Positions 34,266 through 41,649 of a stretch of DNA of 64,000 nucleotides are shown piece by piece (the first letter of the stretch is position 1; each line of letters starts with the position of its first letter). This stretch comes from JBOGNO01 sp050747245 (GTDB taxonomy: Bacteria > Acidobacteriota > Terriglobia > Acidiferrales > UBA7541). A program made the position numbers and the translations under genes. The stretch is from positions 124,001-188,000 of the forward strand of contig JBOGNO010000002.1 in the NCBI GenBank assembly GCA_050747245.1, written 5' to 3'. Under the pieces are notes generated by a model. It did not search any database. It saw nothing but the letters and a program-made list of their open reading frames with translations, and was not told the origin of the DNA.

Positions 34266-34998
34266 CTTTCTCCCGGACCGTGAGTCCGCCATCTTTTTGT
34301 ACGCGCCAGAAATGAACGCCAATGAATAGGAGGGCTATCAAAGGCAGCACCACGACATGCAGGACATAAAATCGCAACAGCGCGTTCTCGCCGACCAGAT
34401 TGCCGCCCAGAAGCTCAAATCGAATCTTGCTTCCCAAAAAGGGCATGGCGGAAATGATGTTGGTCCCGACAGTGATAGCCCAGAATGCGAGTTGATCCCA
34501 AGGCAGCAAATAACCGGTGTAGCTCAGAAACAGAGTCACAAGCAGCAGAACCACGCCGACGACCCAGTTGAATTCGTGAGGGGGCTTGTAGCCGCCGCGG
34601 TAAAAAACATGAAACATGTGGGCGAAAACGGCGAAAACCATCAACTGCGCTGCCAGGCGGTGGACGTTGCGCAAAAAGACTCCGTTTGAAACGACGAAGC
34701 GCAGGTCTTTCATGTCGCGATATGCCTGAGGGGCTGCGGGATGGTAATAGAACATCAAGAGAATTCCCGTGATGGACAGGACCACGAAAAGCAAAAAGGA
34801 AACAGAACCGAGGTAATAGGCGGCGCGGACACGGAGCGATTTTTCACGGACCTTGACGGGCAGCCAGTGCAGGAAAAGATTTCCGAACACGGCGATACTG
34901 CGGGTACGATTCGTGAGCGCCGGTCCGCGGCGGAAGATGGATTTCCAAGCTCGTGTGGAACGCAGCCAGTCGAGCGACGACTGGAAAGTGTTCGCCAT
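34249..34998 (-). CDS. Cytochrome b N-terminal half, b6-type
   Basis: A 249-residue protein with four membrane helices. Two heme-ligand pairs are visible: VHRLAAQLMVFAVFAH with 13 residues between the histidines, and LHVVVLPLIALLFIGVH with 14 between. The 14-residue second gap is typical of b6 rather than mitochondrial cytochrome b. The position of the extra heme-binding Cys of b6 (YCLGG in plants) reads YYLGS, so no covalent heme cn is expected. The start at ATG 34998 follows GAGGAG. It is preceded by the Rieske gene (9 bp gap) and followed by the C-terminal half. Confidence 0.9.
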   Translation of the reverse strand: MANTFQSSLDWLRSTRAWKSIFRRGPALTNRTRSIAVFGNLFLHWLPVKVREKSLRVRAAYYLGSVSFLLFVVLSITGILLMFYYHPAAPQAYRDMKDLRFVVSNGVFLRNVHRLAAQLMVFAVFAHMFHVFYRGGYKPPHEFNWVVGVVLLLVTLFLSYTGYLLPWDQLAFWAITVGTNIISAMPFLGSKIRFELLGGNLVGENALLRFYVLHVVVLPLIALLFIGVHFWRVQKDGGLTVREKDDGKE

Positions 34999-35006
34999 CG
35001 TTCTCC

Positions 35007-35516
35007 TCAGACTCTCAAAACCTGATCCGATTTGACGATCTGAAGCTTGTCCACCAGCAGTTCGCCGTCGGCAGTGAGCGTGATGGAAAAATGTGGAAGC
35101 GGACGCGGCGCCGGACCTTCGATCTTCGTGCCATCCGGCTTGAATTTGCTTCCGTGACACGGACACGCAATCTGGTTTGCTTCCTGTTTCCACTGCGTGA
35201 TGCAGCCAAGATGAGTGCAAACAGCAGAAACAGCGTAAAAGCCGGCAGACGTCCGCACGATGTACACCTGTTGATCTTGCAGAAAAATCACCTTATCGAG
35301 CGGGTAGAGATCCGGAGTTCCGGCCCGAAAGGACGACGGCGGCTCGAACAAAACATTCGGAGAAAAGAATTGATAGGTGACCGCGACAGAGCCCAAGCCG
35401 GCAATGCCCAGGGCGCCGAGAGTAACCTCATTCAAAAAGTCGCGTCGCGTGACCGTGCCCGGCTGACCGGCCGTTGGGAGCTGCCCCATCGTGGCGGGAT
35501 TATTCGGCTCACTCAT
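35007..35516 (-). CDS. Rieske 2Fe-2S protein
   Basis: A 169-residue Rieske subunit. It begins with a Tat-like RRDFLN and a hydrophobic anchor. The cluster boxes are CTHLGC (Cys100, His102, Cys105) and CPCHGS (Cys118, Cys120, His121). By family rule C100, H102, C118 and H121 bind the cluster and C105-C120 form the disulfide. It would take one electron from quinol at the outer face of the membrane. It overlaps the FAD/Fe-S gene by 4 bp (ATGA). Confidence 0.95.
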   Translation of the reverse strand: MSEPNNPATMGQLPTAGQPGTVTRRDFLNEVTLGALGIAGLGSVAVTYQFFSPNVLFEPPSSFRAGTPDLYPLDKVIFLQDQQVYIVRTSAGFYAVSAVCTHLGCITQWKQEANQIACPCHGSKFKPDGTKIEGPAPRPLPHFSITLTADGELLVDKLQIVKSDQVLRV

Positions 35517-37465
35517 ATGCGCAGAGCAACCTCCTCAACGGGAATGAAATCCGGGGGGTGGTTAAACACTTCGTAGGCCTCCATGGTGATTGTCTTTGCA
35601 GGGCAGCGCTCGGCGCACAAGCCGCAACGAATGCAGATGGTCTCGTCCTTCACCATGACGGAGCCTTCACCGTCCAGAAGTTCGTGGGACGCGAGATGTT
35701 GCAGATCAACGGTGCGCAAGCCCTGTTCTGCCATCAATCGAGATTGTGTTTCATCAGAGAATTGAAACTGGCTAAGAGGCACCAGCTGCAGGCAATTTTC
35801 GGGGCACACATCCACGCAGCCGCCGCATAGAATGCATTCCGTGCCTTCAGCTTCGTTGCCCTCGAAAATGGTGTTGATCCAGCACTGCAAGCAGCGGGAT
35901 GCTTCGCGCCGCGCCTGTTCTTCGGTGAAGCCGGTCTCGACCTCCGCGATGCCCGTGCGCCGCTCCAGCGGAATCACAGGCACTGCCAGCCGCGAGTATT
36001 CGTCAAATTGTTCGGCCATGTGGTGATGATCCAGAACCGTGATCTGCACGTATTTCGGCTTGGGTTTCCATTCCGGACCGCGCAGGTATCTGTCAATTTG
36101 TTCCGCGGCCTTTTTCCCATCGGCGACGGCGCTGATAATCAGGCGCGGCCCGAAGGCAATGTCTCCCGCCGCAAATATTCCCGGAGCCGTGCTCATGAGT
36201 GTCTCGGGATCAATCTTGACTGTGCCCTGGCGAGTGGTTTCGATTCCGTCTTCGGGCTTCAGGAAGGAAAGATCGGACGCCTGACCAATGGCGAGGATCA
36301 CGGTGTCGCATGGGATGACGGTCTCGGTTCCGACCTCGAATGTTGGATTGAAACGATGCTGGGCATCGAACACAGAACTGCAGCGGACTGTTTCCAGGCC
36401 CGTGACCTTGCCATTTTTCCCGATGAACTGCTTGGGGCCGAGCGAAGGGTGGAGGCGGATGCCTTCATACAGACTTTCCTCGATTTCTTCTTCGGCGGCG
36501 GGCATTTCCAGACGCGATTCGAGGCAAACGAGATGGACTTGGCGGGCTCCCATGCGCAGCGCGGTGCGCGATACGTCCATGAACTCCTTCATGGCTACGT
36601 CCGCCTCGCTCGAAGAAAGGCTGTCGGGTAAACTCGCAGCGACCTGCGTCCCTCCGGCGTCCTTGGGCTGCTCCCGCAGGGCGGTGCGCGCCACGTCGAT
36701 GGCCACGTTGCCCCCGCCTATCACCACCACCTCTTTGCCAATCGCGAAGCGATAACCCAAGTTCACGTTCAGGAGGAAATCGATGCCCTTGACGACACCA
36801 TCCAAATCATTCCCGGGCAGGTTCAGGTCGCGGCTCTTGTGCAGTCCGAATGCCAGCAGCACGGCTTTGAATCCTTGCCTGTGCAAGTCCGCCAACGAAA
36901 AATCTTTGCCGAGCCGCATGTTGAGCCGCAATTCGGGGCCCAGGTCGAGAATCTCGCGAATCTGCGCCTGCAGGACGTCCCGCGGCAGGCGGTATTCTGG
37001 AATCCCCAAATGCATCATCCCGCCCGGCACGGCGGCAGTCTCGAAAATCGTCACCGCATATCCCAGCAGCGCGAGATCGTGCGCGGCTGACATGCCCGCA
37101 GGACCTGATCCGATCACAGCGACCTTTTCCGGATGGCTGACGCGCGGCTTCTCCGGGAAGAGATCAATGGGATTCCGCGATTCCGGGCCATACCGTTCGG
37201 TGAGAAATCTTTTCAGAGCGCGAATCGAAATCGGCGAGTCAAACTGTCCCCGCCGACATGCCGGTTCGCACGGGTGGCCGCACACACGACCACAAATCGA
37301 AGCGAATGGATTGGGTTCGCGGGCGTAACGATAAGCCTCCTCGTAACGCCCCTGGGCGATCAACGTGACGTAGCGCCCCGCCTGCGTGTGCACAGGACAA
37401 GCCGTCATGCATGGAAAATTGGATTCCAGCCAGTCCAAATCCACAAGTTTCGACCGACTCTTCAC
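35513..37465 (-). CDS. NAD(P)H-type FAD/4Fe-4S oxidoreductase (GltD-like) with C-terminal ferredoxin domain
   Basis: A 650-residue protein. The N-terminal cysteine box of GltD-like proteins is present (PCMTACPVHT then CGRVCGHPCEPACRRG). An FAD-binding fold follows with VIGSGPAGMSAA, and an NAD(P)-binding fold with VVIGGGNVAIDVARTA. The late motif GIFAAGDIAFGP closes the flavin site. From about 530 there is a ferredoxin-like region with C-x2-C-x2-C-x3-C patterns (CILCGGCVDVCPENC and CIRCGLCAERCPAKT). It could pass electrons between NAD(P)H and the Rieske/b complex through ferredoxin-type clusters. The GTG start at 37465 has a weak site. Coupling to the Rieske gene by overlap argues for a physical complex. 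Confidence 0.85.
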   Translation of the reverse strand: MKSRSKLVDLDWLESNFPCMTACPVHTQAGRYVTLIAQGRYEEAYRYAREPNPFASICGRVCGHPCEPACRRGQFDSPISIRALKRFLTERYGPESRNPIDLFPEKPRVSHPEKVAVIGSGPAGMSAAHDLALLGYAVTIFETAAVPGGMMHLGIPEYRLPRDVLQAQIREILDLGPELRLNMRLGKDFSLADLHRQGFKAVLLAFGLHKSRDLNLPGNDLDGVVKGIDFLLNVNLGYRFAIGKEVVVIGGGNVAIDVARTALREQPKDAGGTQVAASLPDSLSSSEADVAMKEFMDVSRTALRMGARQVHLVCLESRLEMPAAEEEIEESLYEGIRLHPSLGPKQFIGKNGKVTGLETVRCSSVFDAQHRFNPTFEVGTETVIPCDTVILAIGQASDLSFLKPEDGIETTRQGTVKIDPETLMSTAPGIFAAGDIAFGPRLIISAVADGKKAAEQIDRYLRGPEWKPKPKYVQITVLDHHHMAEQFDEYSRLAVPVIPLERRTGIAEVETGFTEEQARREASRCLQCWINTIFEGNEAEGTECILCGGCVDVCPENCLQLVPLSQFQFSDETQSRLMAEQGLRTVDLQHLASHELLDGEGSVMVKDETICIRCGLCAERCPAKTITMEAYEVFNHPPDFIPVEEVALRI

Positions 37466-37494
37466 AGGATTGGCCCCCGTGTGTCCTCTGGTTA

Positions 37495-38100
37495 TTACTT
37501 TTTCACCGTGAGGTCAACTGTGACGCTCCCCGCGCCGACGTCGACTGGCTGGGTGGATGGTTTGCCATCCTCGCTCCAGGTTTTCAGGGTGTAATGTCCC
37601 GCCGGCACGCCTTTGATTTCATAGTCTCCATCTTTGTCGGTGACCGCGAAATACGGCGTGGGCGCGACGACGACGTATCCGGACATTTCCGGATGGACGT
37701 TACAAAGCAGCGAGGCTGTTCCGAGATCGTTGAACTGGAATGATTTTTTATCGCCCTGGGGCCAAGTCCCCAAATTATGGGAGAGTTTTTTGTTGCCGCT
37801 GACGGACGGCCAGTAAACGTTGTGTCCGACAGGATCGCTGTTCAAGAAATCCACAGTTGTCCCCTGGAGAACGACGACCACATGGGGAACAAAAGTCATT
37901 TTCTTCTGGTCAATAAGGACGTGTTGCGCCGGGGGATCGAACTTCTTGCCAGCAATCTGGTCCACATACACGACGATATTCTGGGGCGAGCGCATTCCCT
38001 GAGCCGTCACTTTGCCCTTGATGTCGCCCGCCCAACTCGCGCCTGCAAGGATGACCACCAGGAACATTAAGCCGAAAATCATTGCCATTCTTCGATTCAT
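37495..38100 (-). CDS. Secreted cupredoxin-like protein with C-terminal carboxypeptidase-regulatory-like domain
   Basis: A 201-residue protein with a signal peptide (MIFGLMFLVVILAGASWA). The type-1 copper site is visible: His93 in VGHNVYW, then Cys133, His136 and Met139 in LLCNVHPEM. From about 148 a small beta-sandwich follows (YFAVTDKDGDYEIKGVPAGHY), of the carboxypeptidase-regulatory kind. It would be a periplasmic blue-copper electron carrier. It lies between the porin-like gene and the FAD oxidoreductase gene, with AGGAGAGG before the ATG at 38100. A role as electron acceptor for this pathway is inferred. Confidence 0.8.
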   Translation of the reverse strand: MNRRMAMIFGLMFLVVILAGASWAGDIKGKVTAQGMRSPQNIVVYVDQIAGKKFDPPAQHVLIDQKKMTFVPHVVVVLQGTTVDFLNSDPVGHNVYWPSVSGNKKLSHNLGTWPQGDKKSFQFNDLGTASLLCNVHPEMSGYVVVAPTPYFAVTDKDGDYEIKGVPAGHYTLKTWSEDGKPSTQPVDVGAGSVTVDLTVKK

Positions 38101-38162
38101 TGTCAGCCTCTCCTGATTTGGATTAGAGCCCGGCCTTGCGAGCCGGGCTTTCGTTCTAAAGC

Positions 38163-39632
38163 TCAAAACACGAAATCAATTCCGCTTACAAATCCGTTGG
38201 GGCGAAAGGCTACAGTCGTATTGGGAACCGGCTGCTCCCAGCGGTGCTGATATTCGAAAGCAACTTTGATATTGGCCCGAACAAGAAATTGCATGCCCGG
38301 GCTGAAGCGATTGCGTGTATTGGCATTCGCAATTCCATTGCCAGGATTGACGCCGGTGGCTCCGTTAAGAAAATCGGTCGGCGAATTCACGAAGTCGTAG
38401 CGCATCAAGGCGATCATCCAAGGATAAATCCAGTACTCGGCCTCGCCAAATCCACCGCTGAATGTCACCGGAGTGGTGTGCTGCGTTCCTGTACAGACAA
38501 TCGGAACCGTCTGTGTGCAAATAGCGATCTGGTTGGTGTCGTGACCGTACATTCCCAGGCCATAGAGCTCAAGATTCCGATACTTGAATCGTACGTCCCC
38601 GCCGGCGCGATAGAACGGTTCCTGGATGGAGCCGATTCCCGGAAACGTGGTGCCGTCGGTGTTCAGCGCGTTCCGCCCATAGTAATAAAAGGCGCCGAAG
38701 CGAATGGAGGTGTGGTCCCGCGGTCCCGTTGGTCCGGCGGCTTGCACTTCGGCACGCACTTTCGGATCGCGCTCCAGGTTGAACCGCTGAGAAACCCGGA
38801 CGTAAACGTCTTTGGAGTTCCTCACCGCGGCGGTATTATTCGAGCCATCCACGAGCGCTACCGACCAGGTGAAATTCCCATCATTCGGATATCCGCCGAT
38901 TTCGATCCCGCGCTGCGGAATGCCAAACACGAAGGGGTTGTTCGTGGTTCCTTGAACGCCGGCGATGCTGGCTTCGTTGTAAATATCGTAGGGTGTGAGG
39001 TTGATTGTGCGGGCTTGGGTGAACGGCAGGTCCAATTCGAATTGGCCCATGCGCAAGTTGATAGTGTCCTTCGGCAAACCGATATAGTGGCCAAGGTCGT
39101 TGACTTTCAGATATCCATCGCCAAGGCCGGCTGCTTTGTTGGCGCCGCCTGCAGAGATGTCATTGTCTATCCAGAAAGAAAGTGTTTGCCCCAGACTTCC
39201 GGCTCCGATGATTGTGAAAGTGTTCGGCACAAAGAGGTCCGTTCGAGGCAGGAATCCGAGGCTCAGGGGCTGTTTGCTGTTATAAGTGAAGTTTCCAGAG
39301 TAACGAAAGGCGATTGGCACGCCGCCGGGGATCTCGCCCGGATAGACAGCCTTCGGGAAGACTTCCTTTTGCGCTTTTGCCCCGAGAAGAATGGGAGGAT
39401 CTTTCACGAATAATTCGTCGTCTTTTGGAAACTTGAAACCGTTTTTCTTGAAGGCCTCACCAAAGTCATTCAATTCGGGGTAATTGCTGTGACACGTTGT
39501 GCAGGAAGTCTGGTATTTCCTCGAGAACGCGGGTATTGCCGAGACCTGCGGCGTTGATCCCAAAATCCAAGCGACAAAACCAAGCAAGAAAACCGTCAGT
39601 GATGTTGCAACCTCTGTGGCTCGCTTTTGCAT
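38163..39632 (-). CDS. Outer-membrane barrel protein with a single N-terminal c-type heme site
   Basis: A 489-residue protein with a signal peptide, then one heme motif, CTTCH (Cys44, Cys47, His48), in the segment FSRKYQTSCTTCHSNYPEL. A long beta-barrel region follows (FRYSGNFTYN, LSFWIDNDIS, NLRMGQFELDLPF and so on) ending in VSGIDFVF with a terminal Phe. The barrel resembles porin-like proteins of the phosphate-selective or alkane type. A heme inside or beside a barrel suggests electron transfer or ligand sensing at the outer membrane. The start at ATG 39632 follows AGGAGG. It is the first gene of the Rieske/b operon and lies downstream of tandem Crp-type boxes. Confidence 0.78.
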   Translation of the reverse strand: MQKRATEVATSLTVFLLGFVAWILGSTPQVSAIPAFSRKYQTSCTTCHSNYPELNDFGEAFKKNGFKFPKDDELFVKDPPILLGAKAQKEVFPKAVYPGEIPGGVPIAFRYSGNFTYNSKQPLSLGFLPRTDLFVPNTFTIIGAGSLGQTLSFWIDNDISAGGANKAAGLGDGYLKVNDLGHYIGLPKDTINLRMGQFELDLPFTQARTINLTPYDIYNEASIAGVQGTTNNPFVFGIPQRGIEIGGYPNDGNFTWSVALVDGSNNTAAVRNSKDVYVRVSQRFNLERDPKVRAEVQAAGPTGPRDHTSIRFGAFYYYGRNALNTDGTTFPGIGSIQEPFYRAGGDVRFKYRNLELYGLGMYGHDTNQIAICTQTVPIVCTGTQHTTPVTFSGGFGEAEYWIYPWMIALMRYDFVNSPTDFLNGATGVNPGNGIANANTRNRFSPGMQFLVRANIKVAFEYQHRWEQPVPNTTVAFRPNGFVSGIDFVF

Positions 39633-39738
39633 CGCTTTACGCCTCCTCCTCACTAGGTGTTCCCGCCAAACAACTGTAACCAAGTTCAAGAGTTTGAATG
39701 TGTTCGCAACATGATCCCCAGAATTTCCCCCATGTTGC

Positions 39739-39776
39739 TATGACATGGGTCACAGGCAGTTGTGACGCACGTCACA
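39739..39776. promoter_or_regulatory. Tandem Crp/Fnr-type operators before the cytochrome operon
   Basis: Two 16-base boxes are present: TATGACATGGGTCACA (39739-39754) and TGTGACGCACGTCACA (39761-39776). The second is a perfect TGTGA-N6-TCACA site; the first has one core mismatch. Their centres are 22 bp apart, two helical turns. They lie about 107-145 bp upstream of the porin-like start on the minus strand and 46 bp beyond the end of the Crp/Fnr gene. Confidence 0.7.
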
Positions 39777-39821
39777 AAAGCAGATAAAACCTCAAATTGG
39801 AAGGGGAAGGCAGATAGAACG

Positions 39822-40538
39822 CTACGATTCCAACAGGCGCTCCAAGCCTGCCCTATCGCGGATAATAAGCGTGGAGCCTTTGACTTGCAACATTTGACTT
39901 TTCTTGAAGCCCGCGAACAGCCGCGAAACCGTTTCGCGCGAGGCTCCAATCATCTGGCCGATTTCCTCGTGAGTGAGAGTCAGTTTGATTTTAATCTCGC
40001 CTTTTTCTTCGGGGTGGCCGGCTGTCCAATCCAGCAGGAACCTCGCCAGCTTTTCTCCCGCTGAGTGAGAGAGCCCAATGGTGCGCATTTCTTCGACAGC
40101 GGCGTGGTAGTTTTCAGCCAGCTGCTGGGCCACTCGCAGCGCGGCCTCTCCGTGCTCGGCCAAAAACTTTAAGAATTCCTTGCGCGGAATGAAATTTGCT
40201 TGCGTAGGCTCGACCACATCGGCCGTCAACACATAAGGCTTTCCGCTGACGGCCGAAGGCAAACCGAGGATTTCACCGGGGTCCGCGATTCTCAGGATCA
40301 GAGTCTTTCCGTCCGCCGAGGAGGTTGAAAGTTTCACGCGCCCTTTGCAGAGGATGAAAATGCCCCTCGGCGCCTGGCTTTCGACAAAAAGCGTTGCTCC
40401 CTTGGGGTAAGAAGAGGGTGAGGTTATGTCCGCGAGGTGCTTCACTGATTCCGGTGGGAGGTTGCAGAAGACTCGCGTTTCCCGATAGGGACAAGCAACG
40501 CAATTCTCAATGATTTCGAGGCCGTACGGCGCGCGCAT
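39822..40538 (-). CDS. Crp/Fnr-family transcriptional regulator with N-terminal cysteines
   Basis: A 238-residue regulator. The N-terminus has C13, C16 and C25 (ENCVACPYRETRVFC), which with Cys64 could hold an iron-sulfur cluster in the manner of Fnr, although the spacing is not that of E. coli Fnr. A cyclic-nucleotide-like beta-roll follows, then a C-terminal helix-turn-helix (HEEIGQMIGASRETVSRLF). Recognition residues Arg201, Glu202 and Arg206 match the Crp set that reads TGTGA, whereas Fnr has Val in place of the first Arg. The start at ATG 40538 is chosen over upstream in-frame starts because the cysteine box follows. Four paired TGTGA-type boxes in the surrounding island make it the probable local regulator. 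Confidence 0.88.
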   Translation of the reverse strand: MRAPYGLEIIENCVACPYRETRVFCNLPPESVKHLADITSPSSYPKGATLFVESQAPRGIFILCKGRVKLSTSSADGKTLILRIADPGEILGLPSAVSGKPYVLTADVVEPTQANFIPRKEFLKFLAEHGEAALRVAQQLAENYHAAVEEMRTIGLSHSAGEKLARFLLDWTAGHPEEKGEIKIKLTLTHEEIGQMIGASRETVSRLFAGFKKSQMLQVKGSTLIIRDRAGLERLLES

Positions 40539-40664
40539 AGCTGTTCCGGCCCGCATTATACCCTTTTCGGCTCTCCCTACGAACCAATAGCGGTTTGGCA
40601 TTCGCTTGACTCGCGCACCCAGCGGCGCACGGCACCAAGTAAACCTTGGATTCAGATTGGGTTC

Positions 40665-40702
40665 GGTGATGCAGGTCACGTGAAGACGTGATGTCCGTCA
40701 CA
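40665..40702. promoter_or_regulatory. Tandem Crp/Fnr-type operators between the regulator and the phosphoketolase operon
   Basis: The boxes are GGTGATGCAGGTCACG (40665-40680) and CGTGATGTCCGTCACA (40687-40702). Both have a perfect GTGA-N6-TCAC core, with centres 22 bp apart. They sit between the divergent regulator gene (start 40538) and the Cys-rich gene (start 40753), so they could control both, including autoregulation. Confidence 0.7.
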
Positions 40703-40752
40703 GCAAGCAATTCTCGAGAGGCTCAAACTAAGAGTTAGATAGGAGGTCGAAC

Positions 40753-41466
40753 ATGCAAAAAGACGAGCGCGACCTACTGGATGTCTTAAAGTTTGAACTC
40801 AATTTCCTGGAGAAGGGTGGGTACGGGCGCTCCCCCAGAGAGCCCTGGAAGCCGCGTTTCATTTTCGAGGATTCACCCACATGCATGAATTACGATTGCA
40901 AAGAAAATCCCGCCCCTTGCGAGGAGTGCGTGCTCATGCAGTTGGTGCCGCCAGAGCTTCGCTCTGAGGCGATCCCGTGCCGTCACATTGCTGTGAATGC
41001 AGAGGGAGAGACCCTGGATTCCCTCTACCGCTACGGTGATCAGCAGGAAGTTGAGGAGAAAGTAGCGTCCTGGCTGCGAGTGACAATCTCACAACTGGAA
41101 AAAGCGCGCGAACTGGGCTGCCTGGTAAGGATGGAACAGCCGCCGGCCGGGGCCGCTCAACTGAAGGGAACGCCGCTGCATCAAAACCTCCACCCCAAGT
41201 GCGCGAATCCTGCCTGCCCGACTGCCTTCCACTGGCTCGCAGGCGGGAAGTTCTTCCGCTTCCGCTCCGATCAGTGCGCCGATACTGCCGGACATGAGGC
41301 ACCTGAATCGACAAAGGGCCGCCACGCGGTGAAACATTTCTGGCTCTGTGAGCCGTGCGCTCATGTTTACGGCCTGCAGTACGACAAAGAAATGGGAGTC
41401 GTGCTCCGCCTGCTGTGGCCGGAACTGCCGACTTCCGAGCGCGCCAAAGTGACGACAGCGGCGTAG
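40753..41466 (+). CDS. Cysteine-rich protein of unknown function preceding phosphoketolase
   Basis: A 237-residue cytoplasmic protein. The N-terminal part has C44, C49, C56, C59 and C76 (PTCMNYDCKENPAPCEEC). A middle helix follows (VASWLRVTISQLEKAREL). The C-terminal part has a zinc-ribbon layout with C150/C155 and C199/C202 (HPKCANPACPTAFHW ... FWLCEPCAHVYGL). The last part resembles a small zinc domain that I believe is common in Acidobacteriota; the first cluster is unfamiliar. AGGAGGTC precedes the ATG. The tandem Crp boxes lie upstream and phosphoketolase follows by 183 bp. It could be a redox or metal sensor of the same response; this is inference. Confidence 0.65.
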   Translation: MQKDERDLLDVLKFELNFLEKGGYGRSPREPWKPRFIFEDSPTCMNYDCKENPAPCEECVLMQLVPPELRSEAIPCRHIAVNAEGETLDSLYRYGDQQEVEEKVASWLRVTISQLEKARELGCLVRMEQPPAGAAQLKGTPLHQNLHPKCANPACPTAFHWLAGGKFFRFRSDQCADTAGHEAPESTKGRHAVKHFWLCEPCAHVYGLQYDKEMGVVLRLLWPELPTSERAKVTTAA

Positions 41467-41649
41467 CTAGCCCCGGATTCAGAGGCTGCATCATTGCATG
41501 TGAACGAGAGTGGGTCCCTCCGCCTCATTCGACTCTGCGTTTGCAGCCAAGCTGAATTCAAGGCCCGCCATTCCCTCGTTGACGCGCTAAAATATCTTCA
41601 GCTTTTCTGCTCATCCATTGATTCGACTCGAGAGCAGGAGGGATAAACC

